This document shows positions 55,986-64,000 of a stretch of DNA of 64,000 bases, piece by piece. The stretch's first letter is position 1; each line of letters begins with the position of its first letter. The notes beneath the pieces are model-generated. The model was given only the letters and a program-made list of their open reading frames with translations. It was not told where the DNA came from and searched no databases. Origin of the DNA: CADEED01 sp035502995 (lineage in GTDB: Bacteria > Pseudomonadota > Gammaproteobacteria > Steroidobacterales > Steroidobacteraceae); assembly GCA_035502995.1 (NCBI GenBank), contig DATJTW010000090.1, positions 62,001 to 126,000 of the forward strand, given 5' to 3'. The translations under genes and the position numbers were made by a program.

Positions 55986-55991
55986 ATGATA
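55986..55991 (-). promoter_or_regulatory. -10 box of the bkd operon
   Basis: TATCAT, then CCGCGGCC, then ATG at 55977 on the minus strand. Drives bkdA1-bkdA2-bkdB. Confidence 0.5.
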
Positions 55992-56025
55992 AAGGGGTCC
56001 GGCCCCGTTTGGGGCTGACGGTTTG

Positions 56026-56493
56026 TCAGAAAGTCGGTTTGAACACCATCAGGAACACGGCGATCAGCGGCGCGCCCGTCGCCACCCAGCCCCACCACAG
56101 CCAGCCGCGCGACAGCTCGCGATAGGCGGATTCGTCCCACGTGCCAGACAGCCCGGCGTCGACGTTGGCCAATAGTTTCTTTTGTAACGGTCCGACCTTC
56201 GCCGCGAACACCGCGCCGGACACGCCGAACAGCACGATGCTCCACAGGATCCACGGCGTGCCGAGGATGGGGATGTGCGCGATCAACGCGTTACCGATAC
56301 CAGTGGCGACGATGGCCAGCACCGCCGGCATCGTGAAGATCCGGTCCGCCGCGATCAATCCGCTGAGCGCCGTCCGGCGCGCCGCGAGGTCGCCGCGATC
56401 GCCGTGCCGTTTCCAGAACACGCCGGTGATGATGTTCCCGAGGAAGAGCACCACGCTCACGACGTGCAGTGATTTCAACAGCAGATACAGCAT
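56026..56493 (-). CDS. DUF2269-like membrane protein
   Basis: 155 aa with four helices; opens LYLLLKSLHVVSVVLFLGNIITGVFWKRHGDR, with the His-containing first helix and Asn typical of DUF2269. Function unknown. ATG overlaps the preceding stop by one base (TGATG). Confidence 0.8.
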   Translation of the reverse strand: MLYLLLKSLHVVSVVLFLGNIITGVFWKRHGDRGDLAARRTALSGLIAADRIFTMPAVLAIVATGIGNALIAHIPILGTPWILWSIVLFGVSGAVFAAKVGPLQKKLLANVDAGLSGTWDESAYRELSRGWLWWGWVATGAPLIAVFLMVFKPTF

Positions 56494-57464
56494 CAGCGTG
56501 CCTCGCGTTGCAGCCAGGCGACGAGGCCGGCGGCATTGAGCTCGAAGTCCTTCGACAGGATCGCGTCGATCTGCGTGCCGCTCATCCGGCAGCCATGCTC
56601 GGCGAGGCTCTCGTGCGCGTGGCGGCGCAGATCGAGACGGATGCCGTGTTGTCCCGCGGCCGGGTCCCGCGCGACGGTGGGCGCGGCGGCGCGCGCGATG
56701 CGCACGAACTCGTCGATCGCGTCGACCATGTCGTTCGCGAGGCGCGGCGCATCGCCGACTTCGCTGTAGTGAGTCAGGTAGAGCTTGCGCGGCCGGAACT
56801 GCATCAGCCGGATGATCGAGGCCTTGAGCTGCGCGGGATCGAACTGCGTCGGCGTGGTCGTGGGCATGATCCACGGCCCCTTCGCGGTGTCGAACTCGCG
56901 GTATGACAGGCCGAACGTGTCGCCGGTGAAGATGCCGTTGGCGCCGTGATCGACGATCGCCTGGTGATGCAACGCGTGTCCCGGCGTGTGCACGCATTCG
57001 AAGCCGCGGCCGGCGAGCTCGAAGCGCGCGCCGTCCTGCGCGATCTTCAGCCGCTCCTTCTCGATGGGCAGGATCTCGCCGTACAGCTTTTCGTACAGCT
57101 CGTCGCCGTACACGGCGCGCGTGCCGGCGATCAGCTTGCCGGGATCGAGCAGGTGCGGCGCGCCGCGCGGATGCACGACGGCGGTGGCATTCGGCAGCGC
57201 GCGCATCAGCGCGCCGGCGCCGCCGGCGTGATCGAGATGCACGTGCGTCAGGAACACGTAATCGACTGCCGCGGGCGCGACGCCGAGCTCCGTCAACGCC
57301 GCGAGTATCAGCGGAACGGCCGTGTTGGGGCCGGTGTCGACGATGGCCGCGCGTCCGTTCGCGACGACGACGTGGGACGCGTCCATCTGCGGGCGCACGT
57401 ACTCGGTGTCGACGGCGGTGATGCCGTCGGCGAACCGGGTCAGTCGTGGCAGACTCGCGCTCAT
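56493..57464 (-). CDS. Metallo-beta-lactamase-fold hydrolase
   Basis: 323 aa. THVHLDHAGG zinc motif (HxHxDH), further ligands in HTPGHALHH and the TGDTFGLSYRE turn. Substrate unknown; not a GloB by its extra C-terminal region. I start at the ATG at 57464 (MSASLPRL); the upstream ATG at 57479 overlaps the -10 hexamer TATGTT. Confidence 0.85.
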   Translation of the reverse strand: MSASLPRLTRFADGITAVDTEYVRPQMDASHVVVANGRAAIVDTGPNTAVPLILAALTELGVAPAAVDYVFLTHVHLDHAGGAGALMRALPNATAVVHPRGAPHLLDPGKLIAGTRAVYGDELYEKLYGEILPIEKERLKIAQDGARFELAGRGFECVHTPGHALHHQAIVDHGANGIFTGDTFGLSYREFDTAKGPWIMPTTTPTQFDPAQLKASIIRLMQFRPRKLYLTHYSEVGDAPRLANDMVDAIDEFVRIARAAAPTVARDPAAGQHGIRLDLRRHAHESLAEHGCRMSGTQIDAILSKDFELNAAGLVAWLQREAR

Positions 57465-57473
57465 GGCCCGATC

Positions 57474-57480
57474 GAACATA
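57474..57480. promoter_or_regulatory. Possible bidirectional -10 for two divergent genes
   Basis: The 7-mer GAACATA reads TATGTT on the minus strand, 10 bases before the hydrolase ATG, and GAACAT on the plus strand, 6 bases before the peptidase ATG at 57486. The two start codons are only 21 bases apart. Confidence 0.4.
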
Positions 57481-57485
57481 GCAGC

Positions 57486-59429
57486 ATGAACGCCAGAATA
57501 CTCCTCACGATCGTCATGGTCGCCGCCGGCGCCCTAACCAATGCCGCCGTCGAAGAGCGCGGCAATCTCGTGCTCGACAACGTACCGAGCGTCGATTCGC
57601 CGCTGACGGCGAAGCTCGACGACTACCTGAACTCCCGCGGCGCCTCGTTCGTCGACTGGCTGCCCGACGGCAACCTGCTGATCGCCACGCGCTTCGGCGA
57701 CGTCGAGCAGTTGCACCGCGTCGCCGGTCCGCTGGCCGACCGCACGCAGCTCACCTTTTATAAGGAACCTGTCACCGTCGCCCGCTCGCCGCAATCCTTC
57801 GCGGGCGGCGCGCTGGCCTCGGGTTTCGCGTTCCTGAAGGACGTGGGCGGCAACGAGAACGCGCAGGTCTACTGGTACGACAACGCCACGCGGTCGGCGC
57901 GATTGATCAGCTCCGGCCAGGGCGTGAACGGCGGTCTCGTGTGGAGCCACGACGGCCGGCGCGTCGCCTTCCACAGCACCGCGCGCGACGGCAAGAGCTA
58001 CGACCTGATGCTCGCCGAGCCGGCGACGAATCAGCCGCCGCGGCTGATCTTCAACGGCTTCGAGAAGAACTGGTCCGTCGAGGCCTGGTCGCCGGACGAC
58101 ACCAAACTACTGACGCGCAACTTCGTCTCCGCCACGGAATCGCACCTCTACGTGATGGACATCGCGACCGCGGCGTTGACGCCGGTCAGCGAGGGCGCGG
58201 GCCCGGCCAGCGTCGGCGACGCGGCGTTCACGCCCGACGGCCGCGGTGTCTACCTGATCACGAACCGCGACAGTGAATACGAGCAGCTGCGCCGCGTCGA
58301 TCTGGCCACCGGCGAGTTCGAGGTGCTGACCGCGCACATTCCCTGGGACATCGACACGTTCGACCGCAGCGACGACGGCCGTTATCTCGCCTGGGTCGCG
58401 AACGTCGACGGCGTCAGCAAGCTCACGGTGCTCGACGCCACGCGGCACAGCGAGCTGCTGCCGCCGCTGCCGGACGGCCGCATCGGCCGCATCGCCTTCG
58501 ATCGCGCCGGCCGCAAGCTCGCGTTCTCGCTGGAGAGCCCGCAGTCGCCGCGCGACACGTTCGTGGTCGAGGTCGAGCACAACGCCGTCGTGCGCTGGAC
58601 GCAGAGCGAGGTCGGCGCGGTGAACCCGCTCGAGTTCGTGTCCGCGGACCTCGTGCGGTATCCGACCTTCGACAAGGTGAAGCGCGAATTCCGGCAGGTG
58701 CCGGCGTTCGTCTACCGGCCGCGGACGCCCGGCCCGCACCCCGTGCTGATCGACATCCACGGCGGTCCCGAAAGCCAGGCCGTGCCGGTGTGGAGTCCGT
58801 TCACGCAGTTCCTCGTGAAGGAGATGGGTTTCACGGTGATCGCGCCGAACGTGCGCGGCTCGTCGGGCTACGGCCGCACGTATCTCGGCCTCGACAACGG
58901 CGAGGATCGCGAGGACGCGGTGAAGGACATCGGCGCGTTGCTGGTGTGGATCGGCGCGCAGAAGGATCTCGATGCGAAGAACGTGTTCGTCTCCGGCGGC
59001 TCGTACGGCGGCTACATGTCGCTGGCGTCGATGGTGAACTTCGGCGACCGGCTGCGCGGCGGCATCGACGTCGTCGGCATCTCGAACTTCGTGAGCTTCC
59101 TCGAGAGCACGTCGGCGTATCGCCGCGACCTGCGCCGGCCCGAGTACGGCGACGAACGCCTGCCGAAGATGCGCGCCTATCTACAGCGGATCTCGCCGCT
59201 GACGAACGCCGCCAGGATCAACAAGCCATTGTTGATCGTGCAGGGGTTGAACGATCCACGCGTGCCGGCGACGGAATCACAGCAGATGGTGGCGAAGATC
59301 CGCGCGCGCGGCGGCGAGGTCTGGTACCTCGCGGCCAAGGATGAAGGGCACGGATTCCGGAAGAAGACGAACCGCGACTTCTATCAGAAGGCGATCGTCA
59401 CTTTCCTGGCGAAGCAAGCGGGTCGCTAG
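57486..59429 (+). CDS. S9 family prolyl oligopeptidase-like peptidase
   Basis: 647 aa, signal peptide to about TNAAVE, then a WD-like propeller and a C-terminal alpha/beta-hydrolase catalytic domain: oxyanion HGGPE, nucleophile elbow SGGSYGGYMSL, Asp in GLNDPRVP and His in DEGHGF. Periplasmic, probably removes dipeptides or cleaves after Pro-like residues. Three prime end overlaps the convergent cytochrome gene by 32 bases. Confidence 0.92.
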   Translation: MNARILLTIVMVAAGALTNAAVEERGNLVLDNVPSVDSPLTAKLDDYLNSRGASFVDWLPDGNLLIATRFGDVEQLHRVAGPLADRTQLTFYKEPVTVARSPQSFAGGALASGFAFLKDVGGNENAQVYWYDNATRSARLISSGQGVNGGLVWSHDGRRVAFHSTARDGKSYDLMLAEPATNQPPRLIFNGFEKNWSVEAWSPDDTKLLTRNFVSATESHLYVMDIATAALTPVSEGAGPASVGDAAFTPDGRGVYLITNRDSEYEQLRRVDLATGEFEVLTAHIPWDIDTFDRSDDGRYLAWVANVDGVSKLTVLDATRHSELLPPLPDGRIGRIAFDRAGRKLAFSLESPQSPRDTFVVEVEHNAVVRWTQSEVGAVNPLEFVSADLVRYPTFDKVKREFRQVPAFVYRPRTPGPHPVLIDIHGGPESQAVPVWSPFTQFLVKEMGFTVIAPNVRGSSGYGRTYLGLDNGEDREDAVKDIGALLVWIGAQKDLDAKNVFVSGGSYGGYMSLASMVNFGDRLRGGIDVVGISNFVSFLESTSAYRRDLRRPEYGDERLPKMRAYLQRISPLTNAARINKPLLIVQGLNDPRVPATESQQMVAKIRARGGEVWYLAAKDEGHGFRKKTNRDFYQKAIVTFLAKQAGR

Positions 59430-60069
59430 AGAACCAGAAGCGCTTCTTCGGCAGCGTCGTGAGCGACGGCGTCTGGTGCGAGTAGTACTCGGCCAGCTGC
59501 TCGATGTCTTCGTGCGTCAGCGTCGCGGCCATGCCGGCCATGATCGGGTTCTTGCGGCCGCCCTTCTGGTAGTCGTGCAGCGCGCGCTCGATGTAGTCCT
59601 TGTGCTGGCCGGCGAGCGTCGGGTAGTCGGCAGTGATGCCGACGCCGTTCGTGCCGTGGCAGGCGAGGCAGGTCTCGGACGCCTTCGGACGCGCCGTGGC
59701 CGGCACGTCGTTCTTCGATTCGCTGAGGACGGTCGGGCCGGCGAGATACGCGGCGACGTCGATCATGTCCTGCTCGGAGAGCGACGACGCCTGCGAATGC
59801 ATCGTGCCGTGCGAACGTTCCCCGCTCTTGTAGGCCTTCAGCGCAGCGACCAGGTACTGCGGGCGCTGGCCGTGCAGCATCGGCACGTCGTACGTCGGGT
59901 ACACGTTCTTGTAGTTAGGAATCGCGTGGCAGCCGTTGCAGGTGTAGGCGATCTTCTCGCCTTTCGCCGGGTCGCCGGTGGGCGCCGGGTCCTGCGCCAG
60001 GGCCACGAGCGGCAGGAGGAGAGCAGCGGCGAGGGCCGAAGGTGCGAACAGCTTGATGCGCAGTGCCAT
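59398..60069 (-). CDS. Dihaem cytochrome c (c4-like)
   Basis: 223 aa periplasmic electron carrier. Signal peptide ends near ALAQDP. Two CxxCH sites: CNGCH (44-48) and CLACH (134-138), each followed by a haem-binding fold with Met ligand candidates. Starts at the ATG at 60069; the open frame runs further upstream with no support. Soluble c4 proteins donate to terminal oxidases. Confidence 0.9.
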   Translation of the reverse strand: MALRIKLFAPSALAAALLLPLVALAQDPAPTGDPAKGEKIAYTCNGCHAIPNYKNVYPTYDVPMLHGQRPQYLVAALKAYKSGERSHGTMHSQASSLSEQDMIDVAAYLAGPTVLSESKNDVPATARPKASETCLACHGTNGVGITADYPTLAGQHKDYIERALHDYQKGGRKNPIMAGMAATLTHEDIEQLAEYYSHQTPSLTTLPKKRFWFSSDPLASPGK

Positions 60070-60146
60070 GACGATGAGGTAAGACCCGTTGCTCCCGGAA
60101 AAACAGGCCGCGATATTAAGGACTTGGGCGCGCAAATGCCACCGGG

Positions 60147-60152
60147 CACAAT
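60147..60152 (+). promoter_or_regulatory. -10-like hexamer before dtd
   Basis: CACAAT, then 10 bases, then the dtd ATG at 60163. Confidence 0.3.
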
Positions 60153-60162
60153 CCACGGCCAC

Positions 60163-60648
60163 ATGATCGCGCTCATTCAGAGGGTTTCCCGGGCAGCCGT
60201 GACGGTCGAGACGCGCACCGTGGGCGAAATCGGTGCCGGCCTGCTCGCATTGATCGGCGTGGAACGCGGCGATTCGGCCGCCCAGCGCGATCGCCTGCTG
60301 GAACGCGTGCTGACCTACCGCGTCTTCGCGGACGCGGCCGGCCACATGAATCTCAGCCTCGCCGACACCGGTGGCGGGCTGCTGCTGGTGCCGCAATTCA
60401 CGCTGGCCGCCGACACCCGCAAGGGCACCCGCCCCGGGTTCAGCACGGCCGAGGCGCCGGACGCGGCACGCGTGATGTTCGACCAGTTCGCCGCCGCGGC
60501 GCGGTCGCGTCACCCGCACGTGGCAACGGGCGAATTCGGCGCGCACATGCAGGTCTCGCTGGTGAACGACGGGCCGGTGACGTTCTGGCTGCACGTGCCC
60601 CCGGTTGCCAAGAATGACAACGACTTAACGGCGATCAGTCCCGCGTGA
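60163..60648 (+). CDS. dtd: D-aminoacyl-tRNA deacylase
   Basis: 161 aa, about 16 residues longer than E. coli DTD at the C-terminus. MIALIQRVSRAAV start, VPQFTLAADTRKGTRPGF (the SQFTL-type motif) and NDGPVTFWL (the GP motif that gives chiral selection). Edits mischarged D-amino acids and glycine from tRNA. Confidence 0.94.
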   Translation: MIALIQRVSRAAVTVETRTVGEIGAGLLALIGVERGDSAAQRDRLLERVLTYRVFADAAGHMNLSLADTGGGLLLVPQFTLAADTRKGTRPGFSTAEAPDAARVMFDQFAAAARSRHPHVATGEFGAHMQVSLVNDGPVTFWLHVPPVAKNDNDLTAISPA

Positions 60649-60700
60649 TGCGAGTCTCGCCTCCGGCCGAACTTTCTTCGAGCGCGGCCCTCTGTTGACT

Positions 60701-60706
60701 TATCAT
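60701..60706 (+). promoter_or_regulatory. Possible -10 of the tatABC operon
   Basis: TATCAT about 45 bases before tatA; here the leader is long enough to hold a normal ribosome-binding site (AGGAG). No convincing -35. Confidence 0.35.
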
Positions 60707-60750
60707 TCCGGCAGTTTTTCGGGGCGGGTATGCCCCTCCAGGAGCGCCTC

Positions 60751-60984
60751 ATGGGCCCAATCGGTTTCAAAGAACTCGTAGTCATCCTGATCGTCGTGTT
60801 GCTGATCTTCGGCGCCAAGAAGCTGAAGACCATCGGTTCGGACCTCGGCGCCGCGGTTCGTGGTTTCAAGAAGTCCATGAACGAGGGCGATGCCGAGGAA
60901 TCCGTGAAGCAGCTGAAGGCGGATGCCGAATTTTCCGATTCCGCCGCCAAGTCGCAGGCGGAGAAGAGCGAGCACAAGGCGTGA
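60751..60984 (+). CDS. tatA: Sec-independent translocase protein TatA
   Basis: 77 aa: N-terminal helix (FKELVVILIVVLLIFGAKKL), then amphipathic helix with GSDLGAAVRGFKKSM, short acidic tail. Pore-forming subunit. ATG at 60751 follows CCAGGAGCGCCTC; an ATG at 60730 is not in register with the family. Confidence 0.95.
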   Translation: MGPIGFKELVVILIVVLLIFGAKKLKTIGSDLGAAVRGFKKSMNEGDAEESVKQLKADAEFSDSAAKSQAEKSEHKA

Positions 60985-61031
60985 CTCGCGGCGCGACGCG
61001 CCACTGACAACCGCTTCGGCGGTGAGCTCCC

Positions 61032-61556
61032 ATGTTTGAGGTTGGCTTTTCCGAACTGCTGCTGATCTTTGCGCTCGCACTGGTGGTGCTGGGGCCGGAG
61101 AAGCTGCCGAAACTCGCCCAGCAGGTGGGGCGCTGGGTCGGCCGTGCGCGCGCGATGGCGCGCCAGTTCCGCGAGCAGCTCGAGGAAGAGGCGCACAACC
61201 TCGAGACCAAGGTGAACGTGGATCCGGACATCGACACGTCGATGGATTCGAAGCCGAAGCCGCCGCCGGCTTCGCCACCGCCGCCCGCGCCGGCCGCGGC
61301 GCCGACGCCGCCGTACACCGAGACCGAGGAGGATTTCTATCCTCCCGACCACCACATGCACCCGTCGAATCGCCATGCGGATCCGGATCCGCGCGCGGGT
61401 GACGTGCCGCCGCCGCCGGCCGCGAACGGCACGAATGGCGCGCATGGCACGACTGCCGCCGCGGAATCCGCGGCCACGCCGGCCGCCGCGTCCACCGCGC
61501 CCGCCCCGGGCCCGCAGGCCGAGCTCGACCTGACACCGCCGCCCGGCAAGCCATGA
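61032..61556 (+). CDS. tatB: Sec-independent translocase protein TatB
   Basis: 174 aa. MFEVGFSELLLIFALALVVLGPEKLP, then the amphipathic helix, as in all TatB. The tail from about residue 75 is a proline/alanine-rich low-complexity stretch; it is variable in other species too. Receptor subunit with TatC. Overlaps tatC by 4 bases. Confidence 0.95.
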   Translation: MFEVGFSELLLIFALALVVLGPEKLPKLAQQVGRWVGRARAMARQFREQLEEEAHNLETKVNVDPDIDTSMDSKPKPPPASPPPPAPAAAPTPPYTETEEDFYPPDHHMHPSNRHADPDPRAGDVPPPPAANGTNGAHGTTAAAESAATPAAASTAPAPGPQAELDLTPPPGKP

Positions 61557-62338
61557 GCGACGACGCGAAGAAGGAATCGCTCGCCGAAGGCACGCTGATG
61601 TCGCACCTGCTCGAGCTGCGCGACCGGCTCATGAAGGCGATGCTGGCCGTGTTCCTCGTGTTCGTGCCCTGCGCGATCTACGCGAACGACCTGTTCGACA
61701 TGGTCGCGCAGCCGCTGGTGGACAAACTACCCGACGGCAGCTCGCTGATCTCCACCAGCGTCGTCGGCCCGTTCATGACGCCGTTCAAGGTGTCGTTCTA
61801 CGTCGCGTTGTTCGTGGCGATGCCGGTGGTGCTGTACCAGATCTGGGCCTTCGTCGCGCCCGGCCTGTACAAGCGCGAGAAACGCTTCGCGGTGCCGCTG
61901 CTCGTGTCGTCGGTGGTGCTGTTCTACATCGGCGTGTTGTTCGCGTACTTCGCCGTGTTCCCGGTGATGTTCAATTTCATGATCGGCACCGTGCCCGGCG
62001 CCGTGAAGTACAGCCCCGACATGGCCTCCTACATCGACTTCGTGCTGACGATGTTCCTGGCGTTCGGCGCCGCGTTCGAAGTGCCCGTCATCGTCGTCCT
62101 GCTGGTGCTGACCGGTCTCGTGAAGGTCGAGACGCTGGGCAACCAGCGCGGCTACGTGATCATCGGCATCTTCGTGATCGCGGCCATCCTCACGCCGCCC
62201 GATGCCGTGTCCCAGTGCATCATGGCCATCCCGATGTGGCTGCTGTACGAGTTCGGGCTGGTCATGGCACGCGTCATGCAGAAGATGCGGCGCGAAGCGG
62301 CCGAGGCCGCCGAGAAGGAAGAAGCCGAGGCGAGCTGA
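61553..62338 (+). CDS. tatC: Sec-independent translocase protein TatC
   Basis: 261 aa, six helices; HLLELRDRLMKAM and FVAPGLYKREKRFAVPLLV and the conserved FGAAFEVPV region. Core twin-arginine receptor. Confidence 0.96.
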   Translation: MSDDAKKESLAEGTLMSHLLELRDRLMKAMLAVFLVFVPCAIYANDLFDMVAQPLVDKLPDGSSLISTSVVGPFMTPFKVSFYVALFVAMPVVLYQIWAFVAPGLYKREKRFAVPLLVSSVVLFYIGVLFAYFAVFPVMFNFMIGTVPGAVKYSPDMASYIDFVLTMFLAFGAAFEVPVIVVLLVLTGLVKVETLGNQRGYVIIGIFVIAAILTPPDAVSQCIMAIPMWLLYEFGLVMARVMQKMRREAAEAAEKEEAEAS

Positions 62339-62370
62339 GCCTCGCCTCGTCGCAAAGCCTGTATTTCCAG

Positions 62371-62385
62371 CCACCGCAGCGGTGG
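62371..62385 (+). terminator. Hairpin after tatC
   Basis: CCACCGC, one base, GCGGTGG, followed by TGTTC: a short stem with a weak T-tract about 30 bases after the tatC stop. Rest of the 147-base gap holds a CACAAT near 62461 that may be the next promoter. Confidence 0.35.
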
Positions 62386-62485
62386 TGTTCGGGCCATCCC
62401 CGCCTTGCTGGCCCCGGCAAGTGTGGTTCAGACTGCGCGCCATCGAGACGCTTCAGCGTCCACAATCATTCGGGGCAGAAAAACG

Positions 62486-64000
62486 ATGACGGATTCCTCG
62501 ACGCCCGTGGCGGCATACACGGGAAAGACCCTCCTTGGTCATCCGATCGGATTGATCACCTGTTTCAGCGTCGAGTTCTTCGAACGCTTCACGTACTACG
62601 GCATGCGCTCGATGCTGGTGCTGTTCCTGTCGGCGTCAGTGGTCGGGCAGAACCCCGGCTTCGGCCTCGACGGCGCGACGGCCGGCGCGGTGTACGCATT
62701 GTTCACCGGCGGCGCCTACCTGCTGGCGATTCCGGGCGGGTGGATCGCCGACCGGCTGATCGGGCAGCGCAAGGCGATCTTCATCGGCGGCCTGCTGATC
62801 GCGGCCGGCAATTTCATCCTGGCGATCCCCGCGACGCAGACGGTGTTCTACTCCGGCATCTTCGTCATGGTGCTCGGCATCGGCTTGTTGAAGCCGAACG
62901 TGTCGACGGTGGTCGGCGCGATGTACGAAGGCATGCCGGGCGGGCGCCGCGACGCCGGCTTCTCGCTCTTCTATATGGGCATCAACCTCGGCGCGACCGT
63001 CGGCCCGCTGATCGCGAGCGGCATCGGCGAGAAGGTGAACTGGCACCGCGGCTTCCTCATCTGCGGCGTCGCCACGCTGCTCGGCACGCTGTTCTTCATC
63101 TTCTCGCAGCGCTGGCTCGGCAACGCGGGGCACGCGCCCACCAACGTGCCGGCGCCGGAGCGCAAGCGCACCTGGACGTTGCTGATCGGCATCGCGTCGG
63201 CGGCCGCCGTGTGCGCCGTGCTGCTGTTCTCGGGTGAACACAAGCCGTCGGAGCACCAGCTCGCGCTCGGACTGTTCACGGTGCAGACCGCGCTCGCGGT
63301 GTTCTTCTTCGGCTACGTGCTGCTGTCGAAGGAGATCGACGTCGCGGCGAAGAAGAAGATCGGCGTGATCATCGTGTTCTTCTTCTGCGCGATCCTCTTC
63401 TGGGGCGGCTTCGAGCAGCAGGGCACCACGTTCAACACCTTCGCGTTCGACTACACCGACCGTTCCTGGCTCGGCAGCCTGTTCCCGGACGGCCAGCATC
63501 CGGCGACCTGGTACCAGTCGGTGAACCCCGCGTTCATCCTGCTGCTGGCGCCGGTCTTCACCGTGCTGTGGACGATGCTCGCGAATTCCAATCGCGATCC
63601 GTCGGCGCCCACCAAGATGGGCCTCGGCTTGCTGCTGCTGGGCGCGGGGTTCCTCGTGATGATGTGGGGCTCGCAGCTGGTCGTGTCGTCGGGCGGCAAG
63701 GTCGGGCCGAGCTGGCTCGTCATCGCCTTCCTGCTGCACACGCTCGGCGAGCTGTGCCTGTCGCCGGTCGGATTGTCGAACGTGACCAAGCTCGCGCCGC
63801 CGAAGTTCGTCGGCCGCATGATGGGCACCTGGTTCCTCGGCACCGCGATGGGCAACACCATCGCGGGCCTGGTCGGCGGCCAGTTCGCGGAAGCGAAGGT
63901 CGACCAGATGCCCGGCATCTTCCTCACCATGACACTGATCGGCGCCGGTGCCGGCGTGGTCATCCTCCTCATATCGCGCGGCCTGCGCAGCTGGATCGGA
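62486..64000 (+). CDS. POT-family peptide:H+ symporter, N-terminal part
   Basis: At least 505 codons, open to the window end. VEFFERFTYYGMRSMLVLFL holds the POT ExxER proton motif; GGWIADRLIGQRKAIFIGG and GLLKPNVSTVVG are family signatures. Imports di- and tripeptides with protons. ATG has GGGGCAGAAAAACG upstream. Fits the peptide-degrading neighbour (S9 peptidase). Confidence 0.92.
   Translation, partial: MTDSSTPVAAYTGKTLLGHPIGLITCFSVEFFERFTYYGMRSMLVLFLSASVVGQNPGFGLDGATAGAVYALFTGGAYLLAIPGGWIADRLIGQRKAIFIGGLLIAAGNFILAIPATQTVFYSGIFVMVLGIGLLKPNVSTVVGAMYEGMPGGRRDAGFSLFYMGINLGATVGPLIASGIGEKVNWHRGFLICGVATLLGTLFFIFSQRWLGNAGHAPTNVPAPERKRTWTLLIGIASAAAVCAVLLFSGEHKPSEHQLALGLFTVQTALAVFFFGYVLLSKEIDVAAKKKIGVIIVFFFCAILFWGGFEQQGTTFNTFAFDYTDRSWLGSLFPDGQHPATWYQSVNPAFILLLAPVFTVLWTMLANSNRDPSAPTKMGLGLLLLGAGFLVMMWGSQLVVSSGGKVGPSWLVIAFLLHTLGELCLSPVGLSNVTKLAPPKFVGRMMGTWFLGTAMGNTIAGLVGGQFAEAKVDQMPGIFLTMTLIGAGAGVVILLISRGLRSWIG

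Noticed and set aside
62215..63237. 340-aa plus-strand frame over the end of tatC and the POT gene
   Set aside because: Overlaps the real TatC end and the POT gene, whose own frame starts at 62486 and carries the family motifs; this one has none.

Overview
The window is a G+C-rich (about two thirds G+C) bacterial chromosome segment, almost completely coding, with no tRNA, rRNA, CRISPR array, prophage or insertion sequence that I can see. The backbone is that of a gammaproteobacterial chromosome close to the replication origin. Read on the minus strand, the order is rsmG, parA, parB, atpIBEFHAGDC, glmU, glmS. This is the classic order of gammaproteobacteria, but here it is opened up by many small metabolic and hypothetical genes. 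A full methylcitrate cluster, a bkd cluster, a GH3 glucosidase and TatABC fit a free-living heterotroph, perhaps of the Xanthomonadales/Steroidobacter type. The lineage call is inference.

Layout. 1-7.6 kb: CobW-type GTPase (cut by the window edge), dacB, a periplasmic sugar module (GH3 beta-glucosidase, SMP-30 lactonase, gluconate:H+ symporter) and an aldo/keto reductase. 7.6-14.7 kb: small membrane and hypothetical genes, two methyltransferases, a TonB-like protein, rimO and a secreted beta-propeller lipoprotein. 14.7-25.3 kb: glmS, then tightly overlapping small genes (GST, DUF2845, Excalibur, DUF488, double GNAT, GyrI-like, 2'-5' RNA ligase-like, DUF1272, alpha/beta hydrolase, Nudix, DinB), then glmU. 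25.4-30.2 kb: further small genes, including a tandem pair of STAS-like paralogues. 30.3-37.5 kb: the whole F1Fo ATP synthase operon behind a textbook sigma-70 promoter. 37.5-42 kb: an MFS carrier, a lipoprotein, parB, parA and rsmG. 42-46.5 kb: acuI-prpBCD (acrylyl-CoA and propionyl-CoA disposal). 46.5-51.6 kb: gor, a membrane protein and a PQQ dehydrogenase. 51.6-56 kb: bkdA1-bkdA2-bkdB, branched-chain keto-acid dehydrogenase without its E3. 56-64 kb: metallo-hydrolase, S9 peptidase, dihaem cytochrome c, dtd, tatABC and a POT peptide carrier cut by the window end.

The genes connect in two ways. Bkd makes propionyl-CoA from valine and isoleucine, and AcuI makes it from acrylyl-CoA; PrpBCD then removes it. 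The periplasmic glucosidase, PQQ dehydrogenase, lactonase and gluconate symporter could form a cellobiose-to-gluconate route.

Two sequence-level patterns stand out. First, about twenty genes carry a -10-like hexamer (TANNNT or CACAAT) only 6-11 bases before the start codon, followed by a C-rich spacer usually ending in CC and then ATG or GTG, with no Shine-Dalgarno sequence. This implies leaderless transcripts as a common mode. Second, AT-rich words such as CTATCTA recur in every reading frame and force otherwise rare codons.
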